Positions 19,410 to 29,075 of a stretch of 64,000 bases of DNA are shown one piece after another. The position numbers were made by a program, and so were the translations under genes. This DNA comes from VBAS01 sp963773465 (GTDB lineage Bacteria > Bacteroidota > Bacteroidia > Chitinophagales > Chitinophagaceae), in assembly GCA_963773465.1 (NCBI GenBank), contig CAVZBF010000004.1, positions 186,001 to 250,000 of the forward strand, in the 5' to 3' direction. Under the pieces are notes generated by a model that ran no database searches, was not told where the DNA came from, and worked only from the letters and a program-made list of their open reading frames with translations. Positions within the stretch are counted from its first letter, which is position 1, and the number at the start of each line of letters is the position of its first letter.

Positions 19410-22193
19410 TTATTCAAATAACCAATCAATATTTTTATTCTTTGGATCACTCATTAACATGGCATCATAAACCGGGATCATTTGTTGTCCATCTGCAAAA
19501 CCTAATACCAAACAAACACCTTTGCCCAATTTTAATTGATGTGTGCCTGCTTTAAAATTATACACATGAATATTAACCGGTGGCATACCATCTATTGCGA
19601 TTGCATTACGGATCTTTATTTCTGCCTGGCCATAATCATCTGCGCTTGCATTTGTTTCCAGTTCTGGTTCTTTTAAAAATATAGTATCGGTTGTAAAGGC
19701 TGCTCTTTGTGTTTTGAAAAATCCCACTAATATTTTCACCGGTTTATCAGCAGTAAAATTTATAGTTGTTCCTGATCGCTGCTGTTCTTTAAATGACAAT
19801 TGCACGGCTTTCAATCCTTTTAATTCCGGTGCAAAGTTTTTTATGACCAAATTTGTATCAGTAAACAAAGATGAGTTTATATCGATTGCAACGATTTTTT
19901 CATTTAGCTTAACATCAATGGATTGAAACGCCGTTACTTTTTTATCAGCAACAGATGTATTTCTTTTTAAAGAGTCAATTTTACTTTTAAAAGTATTCAG
20001 CTCTGCTTCAAATACCGGCAGCATTTCTTTCCAATGCTTGTAAGTGCCATCAACTCCACGCATTGGTATTTTTCTTTGTTGGGTCTGCATACTATTTGCA
20101 TACAGATAAGATCCAGTTGTATACTTTACCAACTCCTTATAATAGTCTACACTATTTTTCAAAGCCAAAGCCGCCGTTTCCAGATCGTGGATGTCATTGC
20201 TGTATTTATACTTAAGTACTTCTAATGAAGCGTCTATTTTGTTTGCAAAGTGATAGGCTAAAGCATTGTAAGAATTCATATCATTTACAATTCTTTGAAA
20301 CTCTTCCTTGTTTTTTGTTATTTTTTTGGAAGCTTGATTGATAACAAATGCTGCGCTCAAACTATGTTTCGTGACCTCCAAAACGATTCGATCCGGGGTT
20401 TCGCCTTGATGCTCCTGTCTTTTCCATTCTTTATCCGCATAATCAATTAACATTTCACCTTCCGGAGCTTCACCATCGTATAACAATGTAAATAAACCAT
20501 AACGATAAGGATTGATGAGTTGTGTCATCAACATTCCTAAAGTGAGAGTTTGCCGATTGCCGTCTGTAATTCCGAAACGTCTTAACAGTTTTGGGGCTAT
20601 TTCCCCGCTTTCTTCATATGCTTTTAAAATTTTTTTTCCATCTTCAATGCTGCAACCAAACTTATCTGCCAATAATTTACTCCAATAATTTATTTCTTCC
20701 TCCCTGTTTCTTTTTGCTTTCCATGCATAGCGAGCCCATGCTTTATACCAGATCCAGTCTCTTTCAATTTGCAATAAACGTTTACCTCCTTTAATACTAT
20801 CAGCACTATAAGGCCAATCCCAATAAGATGCCTGCGGATATAAATGCAAGCCATTTCCTCCCATCACTTCATGCATGCCAATAACAGATTGCTGAATAAA
20901 ATCGGGCGAACCGTAACGAAATGGTTCAAGATTGGCGAGTATGTGAACGTTTTCAATCTGCACACTTCCGAGCTTACTTAATGTTTGGTGCAATTGGGCC
21001 CAGCTCCCTCTTGGCCGGGCATACGTCAACGCTTCGCCATTAAACTTTGCTTCGGTATATAAATTTTTATACAAAGGCAATGCCGCTTTCATTACTGATG
21101 GCGCATCTGTATCATGCGCCCGTAAAACAATTGGCGGCTCCGTTGTTTTACCCAACGCTTTCAATCCATCCTGCACACCGGGAATAATTGTTTTGGTGAA
21201 CCATTCAATATCATCATTGCCCACACCTTCCATCGCTTCGCCCAGGCAAACCATTAAGCCTACATTTGGATATTTCTCAACAAATGCTGCGATTGATTTC
21301 CTTGTATAATCTGCAATTAACGGAATGATCGGTCGTTCTCTCTCCTGCGTTTTAATTTTATGATATTCGGCAAAAGGTTTTGATACGATGATATTATAAA
21401 ACATTTGTATCACCCAGATACCACGTTTATCAGCTTCTGTTGTGATGAAACGATACATCTCTTCATTCTTTTTGAAAGTTGCATCGTCAACTTCAACTGC
21501 ATACGGATAGTCTTTTAGCTTAACCAACGAAGCAAATGGATGCCCGTTCCACAAATACAAAGAATTCATTCGGTTTTCCAGCATGGAATCCAACACCTGC
21601 ATCCATAATTTTTTATCATAGAACCAGGGAAAGGTTTCGGGAGTGTAAGGATATTCATACACATTGCGACCGGGCAGATAAGTCGATTTTTGCAAACCGA
21701 TGCATTGGCCACGCAATACCATTTCAGGCGCATCAGATACATTTATTTTTCCCGGGAGCGATTTTGTTTTTTTTATACTATCCGCCAATGCAAGACACCC
21801 ATATAAAGTGCCTGTTGCATCATAACCGAAGACGCCTATATTTTTGTTTTCATCTGAGTTGATTGCGAATCCTTCTTTTGCCAGCATTTTCCCCCGATCG
21901 GCATCGGATAATTCGCCCGGGATATTTTTGACCCTTTCAAATAAATCCTCGACTGATATGTTTTTCGCCTTCGTGTTAAATGGGGGCTTTGTATTTATCG
22001 TTACCGAAAAACCGTTTTGCAGCAATGTCTCTTTTAATTTCTGTACACCAAAATCCATTCTTGAAGAAGTTGCACTATACACATTAATAAGAATGCCTTC
22101 TTTCCTGACTTGTTTGCGCACTTGTGCTTTTAGTGAAACACAACTACCTGCAAGCGTCACAAACAACAGGAATATATTTCTGGTTAACGGCAT
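19410..22193 (-). CDS. Secreted glycosidase-like protein, family not assigned (possible alpha-galacturonidase type)
   Basis: The 927-residue product has a signal peptide (1-24, SLKAQ). An N-terminal alpha/beta domain like those before GH20/GH67 barrels (VQKLKETLLQNGF, NIGVFGYDATGTLYGCLALAD) is followed by a TIM-barrel-like part (DAPEMVLRGQCIGLQ, LENRMNSLYLWNGHPFASLV, GLMVCLGEAMEGVGNDD, PIVLRAHDTDAP). A helical region and a C-terminal beta domain complete it. Similar Bacteroidota proteins are sometimes named alpha-d-galacturonidase, but I recall no characterised member to rely on. Acid candidates include the Glu of CLGEAM. It starts 4 bases after the PL1 stop, so it is co-transcribed with pectate lyase. 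Role in releasing uronic acids is inference. Confidence 0.75.
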   Translation of the reverse strand: MPLTRNIFLLFVTLAGSCVSLKAQVRKQVRKEGILINVYSATSSRMDFGVQKLKETLLQNGFSVTINTKPPFNTKAKNISVEDLFERVKNIPGELSDADRGKMLAKEGFAINSDENKNIGVFGYDATGTLYGCLALADSIKKTKSLPGKINVSDAPEMVLRGQCIGLQKSTYLPGRNVYEYPYTPETFPWFYDKKLWMQVLDSMLENRMNSLYLWNGHPFASLVKLKDYPYAVEVDDATFKKNEEMYRFITTEADKRGIWVIQMFYNIIVSKPFAEYHKIKTQERERPIIPLIADYTRKSIAAFVEKYPNVGLMVCLGEAMEGVGNDDIEWFTKTIIPGVQDGLKALGKTTEPPIVLRAHDTDAPSVMKAALPLYKNLYTEAKFNGEALTYARPRGSWAQLHQTLSKLGSVQIENVHILANLEPFRYGSPDFIQQSVIGMHEVMGGNGLHLYPQASYWDWPYSADSIKGGKRLLQIERDWIWYKAWARYAWKAKRNREEEINYWSKLLADKFGCSIEDGKKILKAYEESGEIAPKLLRRFGITDGNRQTLTLGMLMTQLINPYRYGLFTLLYDGEAPEGEMLIDYADKEWKRQEHQGETPDRIVLEVTKHSLSAAFVINQASKKITKNKEEFQRIVNDMNSYNALAYHFANKIDASLEVLKYKYSNDIHDLETAALALKNSVDYYKELVKYTTGSYLYANSMQTQQRKIPMRGVDGTYKHWKEMLPVFEAELNTFKSKIDSLKRNTSVADKKVTAFQSIDVKLNEKIVAIDINSSLFTDTNLVIKNFAPELKGLKAVQLSFKEQQRSGTTINFTADKPVKILVGFFKTQRAAFTTDTIFLKEPELETNASADDYGQAEIKIRNAIAIDGMPPVNIHVYNFKAGTHQLKLGKGVCLVLGFADGQQMIPVYDAMLMSDPKNKNIDWLFE

Positions 22194-22196
22194 TTT

Positions 22197-23582
22197 CTAT
22201 CTAAAATTTACGAGTTCATTCAAATAAACTTCCAGCATGGTATATCCGCTTGTATTTGTTTTATTCCTGTCATTAGCATCAGCAACGTTCAATCCATTTT
22301 TCTTTTCCCATTCATCAGGCATGCCATCTTCATCAGTATCAACCGGGGCTGACGATGATCTATACTCAGGCCAACCACCAACCAAATAAGGAAGATCAAT
22401 GATACCCGGCTTACCATACACACCTTTGCCTATTGCTGTTTTGTTTCGTGTTTCACTTACTATTCTTTCATCTACTTTATCTCTTTTTGGAAATACTGCC
22501 CCTGCATATTTTAAAACATCTTCATAAGCATCTTTCGCTGATTGCTCCGGCAATGGAGCTGAAACAGTAAATGCCGCATCAGCTTCGGCATTTTTAGGAT
22601 ACCCCGCTTCTGATAGATCCAATCCCCTGGAATTTTTCTTTGTAAGCGCATTATCTCCTTCCATTATATTACCATTTAAATACCATTGCCCTGTCCCTTT
22701 TGAATTCTCTTTTTGAAATGAAGCATGTGCAAATTTTAATTCGGCTGGTGCAGCAGGACCGGGTTTATAATAATTGTTTACAATATTTATTTGCGATGAG
22801 CCACCGGCAATATTTACTTCGCCGCCATAACAGGCATTGGCATTGCCCCAATTATAAATCACATTGTTCCGGTAATCGATCAAAGCAATTGTATCATGTG
22901 CCCTTGCTCCATTAAACCGCACTGCACGGTTATTCAGATGCGCAATTAAATTATGGTGATAGCTTGCAAATTGTCCACCCCATACTCCGCCATAAGAACG
23001 ATTTCCTTTCATGTGACCAGCATTATACAAACCTTCACTCACAATGCACCATTGCACCGTGGTATTCTTTGTATCATACATAGCTGCACATTCTTCATTT
23101 GCCCAACTAAAACTGCAATGATCGATAATCACATCGTGACAGTTTTCCATATCAAAACCATATAACCCGGTTTTTAGGGTGCCTCCGGGTCGTGAACGGA
23201 TAAAACGGATAATGATATTTCCATGATTACCTTTTGAAGAAGCTCCGTTCAGAATTAAAGAATTGTTCTTTAAACAAATTCCATCACCCGGTGCTGTTTG
23301 TCCTGCAATAGTTAAGTTGGACCGTTTGATTTGTATTTTTGATTGCAATTCTATTATGCCCGAAACTTTAAAAATTATAGTCAGTGGCTCACCCGGAAAT
23401 TTTTCCAGCGCATTTCTGAAACTTCCTTCGCCATCATCATTCAAATTTGTAACCGCCGCTACTTTTCCTCCGCGGCCACCCGTTGCATATTTACCAAATC
23501 CTTCTGCACCCGGAAAAGCAATTTGCTGCGCAATGATCAACTGCTGAAAAAATAATGATAGGATGATAAATATTTTCTTCAT
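22197..23582 (-). CDS. Secreted pectate lyase, PL1 family
   Basis: The 461-residue product has a signal peptide (1-19, LIIAQ) followed by the right-handed beta-helix of PL1. It starts FPGAEGFGKYATGGRGG, then AVTNLNDDGEGSFRNAL, TIAGQTAPGDGICLKN, IIIRFIRSRPGG with the conserved arginine, and DVIIDHCSFSWANEECAAMYDT. A C-terminal DTDEDGMPDEWEKKNGLN element resembles the thrombospondin type 3/dockerin-like calcium loop common at the end of Bacteroidota PL1 proteins. It cleaves de-esterified homogalacturonan by beta-elimination, making 4,5-unsaturated ends that GH105 enzymes remove. It lies 9 bases after the oxidoreductase start region and is in a tight operon. The frame is intact. Confidence 0.93.
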   Translation of the reverse strand: MKKIFIILSLFFQQLIIAQQIAFPGAEGFGKYATGGRGGKVAAVTNLNDDGEGSFRNALEKFPGEPLTIIFKVSGIIELQSKIQIKRSNLTIAGQTAPGDGICLKNNSLILNGASSKGNHGNIIIRFIRSRPGGTLKTGLYGFDMENCHDVIIDHCSFSWANEECAAMYDTKNTTVQWCIVSEGLYNAGHMKGNRSYGGVWGGQFASYHHNLIAHLNNRAVRFNGARAHDTIALIDYRNNVIYNWGNANACYGGEVNIAGGSSQINIVNNYYKPGPAAPAELKFAHASFQKENSKGTGQWYLNGNIMEGDNALTKKNSRGLDLSEAGYPKNAEADAAFTVSAPLPEQSAKDAYEDVLKYAGAVFPKRDKVDERIVSETRNKTAIGKGVYGKPGIIDLPYLVGGWPEYRSSSAPVDTDEDGMPDEWEKKNGLNVADANDRNKTNTSGYTMLEVYLNELVNFR

Positions 23583-23591
23583 AATAGTGAG

Positions 23592-24652
23592 TTAGCGAAA
23601 ATGAGTTAATTCAATACCGCCTCTTTCACTTGATAAATATGCAGCTTCCACACATGCCATTGTATGAATACAATCTTCGGCAGCATTATCTGGTCTTTCA
23701 ATTGCACCTTCAGCGGCCAGCATCAGTTGTGCCATGCTGCCAATAAATGCATGCGGAAACCAGCTTCCTTCAATATTCATTTCATGCCATTGTGGTTCTT
23801 TTCCATCTTCGAGCAACACATATTCAAAACTATCTGCTGCGCCACGTGGATAATCGATCAATGCACCGAAATTTATTTTAATGGCACCTTTGCTTCCTTC
23901 TATTTTAATATACGATTGCTGCTTCGGTGTTCCGTAATTATGACAATGATTGGTAAGAATATTGGCGGCGATCATTTCTCCATAGTCCATAATTATATTG
24001 CTGCGTACCGAAGCCAACTGCTGCATCGAAGGATGTTTTGTGTTTTCGCATATACAGATCTTGGATTGCCCAATAAATTTCTTATCAGGTCAATATAATG
24101 AACACTATGATATAATATCTCTACTCTTGGTGAGGATGCAAGAAAATCCCAGAGATGCCAGGGAGTATATACATTTACGTTTACTTCAATATCATTCAGC
24201 TCGCCAAGGCTTCCATCGTCAATAAATTTTTTTGCAGCCATTATATAAGGTGCGTAGCGTAGTTGAAAATTTATTGCTGCCAGCATTTTCTTTTGCTTCA
24301 CCAGGTGAAGTATTTCTTTTGCTTCGTCAAAATTTTCTCCCATTGGTTTTTGTAATAATACAACTGCGCCGTCCGGTAATTCTTTTAAAACAGGAATCGT
24401 TTGTGAACCAGGTACGGCTACATCAAACACTGCGTTGGCAGGTGAATGTTTTATCATCTCTTTCAATTCGCTAAATACACGGGGTATAGAAAATTTTTCA
24501 GCAGTGGTCTTTGCTTTTGCAGCAGCTATATCAAAAATTCCCTGCACATTAAAACCTGCGATCTGGTAAGCGGGTAAATGTGCTGCATTTACTATACCAC
24601 CTGCACCGATAATATAAATGGGTCTTTTTTCAGATGGTAATTGCGCAATCAT
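23592..24652 (-). CDS. Gfo/Idh/MocA family oxidoreductase, one frameshift
   Basis: Two pieces (24652-23993 and 24026-23592) join near 24010-24025 into about 353 residues. The Rossmann start IYIIGAGGIVNAAHLPAY, the conserved lysine segment VLLQKPMGENFDEA and the C-terminal beta-sheet domain (EVNVNVYTPWHLWDFL, then GAIKINFGALIDYP) are typical. No signal peptide is present, so it is cytoplasmic. It would oxidise or epimerise a sugar or cyclitol with NAD(P). Four bases separate it from the RhaT-type permease upstream and 9 bases from PL1 downstream. With the lactonase-like amidohydrolase nearby, oxidation of L-rhamnose or L-fucose to its lactone is plausible but unproven. Confidence 0.87.
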
Positions 24653-24655
24653 TAG

Positions 24656-25692
24656 TTATTTTTTTTCTCCCAGATAATTACCATAAGTTAAGAGTAATAT
24701 GGCAATCACCAAAACCAGTAATGCTACCGTTAACCATCGCTTCGTTATTGCACTGCATTGCTTCCATTCTTTCATTATTAATCCTGCAACCGAGCTGAAA
24801 AGCACCAGCATTATCATATGAATGGCCCAGCTTGTAAACTTATATGTACCCATTCTTACATGACCAAGGCCATAAAAGAAAAACTGTCCATACCAAAGTA
24901 TTCCTGTCAATAAAGACAATAAATAATTTGCACCTAAACTATTTCCACCCGCAGTTCCATATTGATAAAAGGTTTTTTCTTTATTGTGCAAATACAAACA
25001 ATATAATAATGTGGTAACAAAAGCACCTGAGTTGGAAAATATATAGATCACATTTCCCTGGAAATTTCCCGCGCCATATTTCGCAGCAACATCGGCAATA
25101 GGTTGTCCCTGGTCTAAAGAAAATCCATACAAAGCAGATAAAATACCCGCCAACAAACAAAGCGGTAATCCCTTTGCCAATGAAAACTCCGTCTTGTTAT
25201 TTTTATCTTCTGCAATATCTTTTTCTTTATTTCTTCCTGCCACACCACATAACGCAATACCAACAGCACCCATTACCACACCCATTATCAAAAACGTGCG
25301 CCATTACTTTTCATTACATCATCCAATGTACCGTGAACAAGTGGCGGCAGCAATGTTCCCAACACGCAACTGATTCCAACGGCAATTGCATACGTCAATG
25401 AAAAACCAACATACCGGATCGCAATGCCAAATGCAGTGCCGCCTACCCCATAAGCCATGCCCAATAAAAAAGATCTTTGCATGGCAGATGCCGGCGCTTC
25501 ATTTAATACTTGCATCACTTGTGGAATGGTAAGATAAGCAACGACCAATGGCAATACAAACCAGCAAATAAATGCCTGGGCCAGCCAGTAAGTTTGCCAG
25601 CTCCATCCTTTTACTGCTTTTTGCGGTGTATAACAAAGCGCCGCGCTTGAAGCACCGACAGCATGATACAAAACACCATTAACTACTTCCAT
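24656..25692 (-). CDS. rhaT: RhaT family sugar:proton symporter, one frameshift
   Basis: Two pieces (25692-25288 and 25291-24656) give about 345 residues, the normal RhaT length. Around ten hydrophobic segments alternate with short loops. Family features are GVLYHAVGASSAALCYTPQK at the N-terminus, LGMAYGVGGTAFGIAIRYVG, LCLLAGILSALYGFSLDQG and FQGNVIYIFSNSGAFVTT. Family members import L-rhamnose with a proton across the inner membrane. The frameshift lies near 25290 (KSNGARF then MIMGVVMG). The gene is 6 bases downstream of the amidohydrolase and 3 bases upstream of the oxidoreductase. This supports rhamnose as a main product of the locus, although a related deoxysugar is possible. Confidence 0.85.
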
Positions 25693-25698
25693 TGAAAA

Positions 25699-26558
25699 TT
25701 AACTGAGCCTTAAATTGTAAAAACTATTCGCATTAGAAAAAAATACTTTATCCTTCTCCTCATCATTTAATAAGTCATTTAAAATCTGTTTGGTTATTTG
25801 CCAGGTTTGGATATAATCATTTGCCAGCATCGATACCGGCCAATCGCCTCCGCAAAAACAACGCTCAGTCCCAAAATGCTGCAAAACAAAATTCACATAC
25901 GGTTTAATATCATTTGCTGTGCGGTCCTGAAAATTTCCAGATGCGGTTCCTAATCCTGAAATCTTTGCATATAAATTTTTATGCTGTGCTGCAATGCTTC
26001 ATCAATTCACCCCAGGTCCCAAATTTTTCTTTTGTTGCCAGCGGTGGCCAGTTCAAATGATCGAACACCATTTTCAATCCCGGAATTTTTTCCGCTACCA
26101 ATAAAACTGTTTTAATATGAGCTGGTAAAATTCCAACAACATCATAAGGAATTTTATAAGAAGCCAACAAATCAAGACTTTCTAATACTGCCGGCTGTAA
26201 TAACCATCCAGGATCTTTTTCATCATGAACCTGATGACGAACACCTTTAAAATATTTCTCTTTCAAAAATCTTTCTTCCAGCAGTCGTTGTGTTGCGTTT
26301 ACATCCATCAATGGCAACCAGCCAACAACTGCCGCATATCCAATCCGTTTTGTAAGCGGTTTCCAGCATCAGTTCAGTATCTTCAATATTTCCACTTGCC
26401 TGCACCAATACACCTGCCGTTATACCTGCTTTCTTTCTTTCATCTGCTATTTCATCAATACGCCATGTGCGGTTAAGAATTGAATTATCATCTTTCAACC
26501 ACGGATAGTCAGCTTTTTCCAAATCCCAAACATGCACATGTGTGTCGATGATTTTCAT
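25699..26558 (-). CDS. Amidohydrolase family sugar-lactonase-like protein (COG3618), frameshifted
   Basis: Three pieces (26558-26247, 26317-25979, 25896-25699) form about 286 residues. The start MKIIDTHVHVWDLEKADYPWL has the HxH metal motif. YFKGVRHQVHDEKDPGWLLQ and LKMVFDHLNWPP follow, and FGTERCFCGGDWPVSMLAND near the C-terminus holds the metal Asp. This matches COG3618, which includes L-fucono- and L-rhamnono-lactonases. It would hydrolyse a sugar lactone to the aldonate in the cytoplasm. Frame changes fall near 26300 and 25900-25980. It sits between a CoA-transferase and the RhaT-type permease, so a step in oxidative rhamnose/fucose use is the favoured reading. Confidence 0.82.
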
Positions 26559-26572
26559 ATCAACAAAATCAA

Positions 26573-27748
26573 TCAGGGTTTTATTACCGGTTGCAACTCT
26601 TTTGCCAATCCAAATTCTGCGTCTATCTCTTTATTATGTTCTCCAAGCAATGGAGCACCTTTATCATTTATTAATAATTTTCCATCCACCCGTATCGGGC
26701 AACGCGTTGTCTTAACCGATAATCCATTACTTGTTTTTACCGTGATCTCCATATTTAAAACCTGGTATGCCTTCTTCTTTCATCAACTTGTCATAATCCA
26801 AAACCGGCGCACACCAGATATCCGCTTTCTCCAGGATCGTTAACCAATGAGATGCTGTATTTTTTATTAAATGCGCAGCCAATAGTTTTTTTATCTCATC
26901 CCGCTTATCAAACCAATCACTGGTATCGGTAAATTTTTTTAGCGGTTCACATTCCAGCAATGTTCCCAGGCGAACAATATCTGTCATTGCTAAAGCAATA
27001 TAATCATCTTTTGTTTTGTAAATACCATACGGCGCCGCAACATATGCATGACCACTATTAATAGCGCTGCGCACCGGCAACTGGTTACCATCATTATAAT
27101 AACATGTCAACACTTCAAATTGAAAATCCAATGCAGATTCAAACATGCTTACCTTCTACCAATGCACCTTCGCCGCTTATGCTTCTTTTATATAATGCAG
27201 CTAAAATTCCCTGTGCAATATGTGTGCCTGCCATTATATCAACAACAGCCACTCCCATTGGCGTTGGGTTTTCATTGCTGTTATTGCTTAGCCATGTTAA
27301 ACCTGTTGCCGCTTGCAGCAACAGATCCTGGCCGGGCAAATCTCTCCAGGGCCCTTCATGTCCATACCCTGTAATCTCTGCATATATAATTCCCGGGTTA
27401 ATTCTTTTTACCGTTTCATAATCCAATCCTAATCGTTCCATTACTCCCGGCCGAAAATTATGCATCATCACATCCGCTTTTGCTAACAATATGTTTTATT
27501 TTCTCCAGATCGTCTGCATCTTTCAGATCTGCAGCATAACTTTTTTTATTGCGGTTAATTGCATGAAATATTGTTGACTCACCTTCGATCATTACATCTG
27601 ATACATATAACTGCCGGCATATATCTCCGGTTACGGGCTTTTCAATTTTTATTATCTGCGCACCCATATCTGCCAGCCGTAAAGCAGCTGAAGGTCCTGA
27701 TAAGAACTGGCTGAAGTCGATCACTAATATGTCTTGTAATAAATTCAT
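26573..27748 (-). CDS. CaiB/BaiF family III CoA-transferase, copy 1, frameshifted
   Basis: Four pieces (27748-27458, 27489-27139, 27146-26727, and a tail ending with a TGA at 26573) align end to end with the intact neighbour at 27942-29075. Shared landmarks are LVIDFSQFLSGPSAALRLAD, FHAINRNKKSYAADLKDADD, ADVMMHNFRPGVMERLG, VVDIMAGTHIAQGILAAL (catalytic Asp region), APYGIYKTKDDYIALAMTDI and TTRCPIRVDGKLL. Frame changes near 27480, 27140 and 26745 lack intervening stops. Total about 391 residues. It is a tandem paralogue and would transfer CoA between carboxylic acids in the cytoplasm. Its substrate may differ from that of copy 2; nothing in the sequence fixes it. Confidence 0.82.
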
Positions 27749-27941
27749 TTTTTATTTTTATGTTCCCGGCTGCATTACTACTATTAAACTTCGCTTGCGA
27801 CGCTCCATTCAAGGTTCTGTTCAATCTTCAGCAATTGCGTCGTCCCAATTTTACCGGGAAACTTCCCGACAGATCACGGCCGATAGCTATCGGCTCTTAT
27901 CCTTCTTATAATACTATTCGCCACTCTTTGTAATTATTTTA
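27749..27941. repeat. Intergenic repeat block between the two CoA-transferase genes
   Basis: The 193-base gap holds a plus-orientation copy of the interspersed family (GCTGCATTACTACTATTAAA at about 27768, CTTGCGACGCTCCATTCAAG next) followed by the palindrome GCCGATAGCTATCGGC at 27879-27894. No gene is visible. The operon appears to continue through it, since no terminator-like hairpin with a T-run was seen. Confidence 0.75.
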
Positions 27942-29075
27942 TTATAATTCTGACATTATTTTTTCCTTGTGTTCTCCCAACTTAGGCGCCGCTTTATCAA
28001 TATATAATTTTTTCCCGTTAATTCTTATCGGGCAACGTGTTGTTATAATTTCTCTATTACCGACATTCAATTCCTGCTCCATGCCCAACACTTTATACGC
28101 ATCATGATCCATCATTTGTTCCCAGTCCAGCACTTCCATTGCCCAAAGCCCTGATTCATGCATCTGCTCTATCCAATAAGATGAAGTTTGCTTGATCAGG
28201 CAATCAGCCAATAAATTTTTTATCTCTTCTCTTTTTGCAAACACTTCATCTTTAGAAAACTTTTTCAGATCGGCACAATCGATCGCATCAGCCAGTTCAT
28301 GAATATCCATCATGGCTAAGGCAATATAACCATCGGTGGTTTTATATATGCCATACGGTGCACTCAATAGCGGATGACCATTATGGCTTATGCTGCGCTG
28401 GGGTTGTTTCTGATTGGTAAAATAAGTTGTTAGTAATTCAAACTGAAAATCGAGCAGCGATTCCATCAGGCTTACTTCGATCAACGCGCCTGTTCCGGTT
28501 TTTTGTCTTCTTATCAATGCAGCAATAATGCCCTGCACCAATTGAGCACCCGATAAAATATCAGCAATGGCAATTCCAAAAGGAACTGGCCCGTTATCAC
28601 CATTCCCTGTTGTATAAGCCAATCCTGTAATTGATTGCAACAACAGGTCCTGGCCGGGTTTATTTTTCCACGGACCTTCCTTTCCATAGCCCGATATTTT
28701 TGCATAAATGATTCGCGGATTGATCTCTTTTGCAGTTGTATATCCTAATCCTAATTTATCCATTACCCCGGGCCGAAAATTATGGATCAGCACATCTGCT
28801 TTTTTTATCAGCTTTTTTATGATTGCAATATCATCTGCATTTTTCAGATTGGCAGTAAAGCTTTCTTTATTCCGGTTAATGGTATGAAACAGTAGCGAGC
28901 TTTCATCAGCCCAAATATTTTTGATCGCAAGTTTTCTTCCTGCATCGCCACCATTGGGTTTTTCAATTTTTATAACTCTTGCTCCCAGGTCGGCAAGACG
29001 CAAAGCAGCAGACGGGCCAGATAAGTACTGACTAAACTCTAATACTGTCAATCCTTGTAAAGGCAATTCCATCAT
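27942..29075 (-). CDS. CaiB/BaiF family III CoA-transferase, copy 2
   Basis: The 377-residue cytoplasmic protein has the family III layout: LTVLEFSQYLSGPSAALRLADLG at the N-terminus, IEKPNGGDAGR, HNFRPGVMDKLG, ADILSGAQLVQGIIAAL with the expected catalytic aspartate at about residue 172, and the APYGIYKTTDGYIALAM segment. It moves coenzyme A between an acyl-CoA donor and a free acid. Its start overlaps the stop of the solute-binding-like gene by 4 bases, which shows translational coupling. With copy 1 and a MaoC-type hydratase in the same operon it suggests activation of an organic acid derived from sugar breakdown. Acid identity is unknown. Confidence 0.92.
   Translation of the reverse strand: MMELPLQGLTVLEFSQYLSGPSAALRLADLGARVIKIEKPNGGDAGRKLAIKNIWADESSLLFHTINRNKESFTANLKNADDIAIIKKLIKKADVLIHNFRPGVMDKLGLGYTTAKEINPRIIYAKISGYGKEGPWKNKPGQDLLLQSITGLAYTTGNGDNGPVPFGIAIADILSGAQLVQGIIAALIRRQKTGTGALIEVSLMESLLDFQFELLTTYFTNQKQPQRSISHNGHPLLSAPYGIYKTTDGYIALAMMDIHELADAIDCADLKKFSKDEVFAKREEIKNLLADCLIKQTSSYWIEQMHESGLWAMEVLDWEQMMDHDAYKVLGMEQELNVGNREIITTRCPIRINGKKLYIDKAAPKLGEHKEKIMSEL

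Noticed and set aside
27729..27911. Small plus-strand reading frame between the CoA-transferases
   Set aside because: It is only the translation of the interspersed repeat; the same peptide pattern appears on the other strand at 16.4 kb, which shows a DNA repeat and not a conserved protein.
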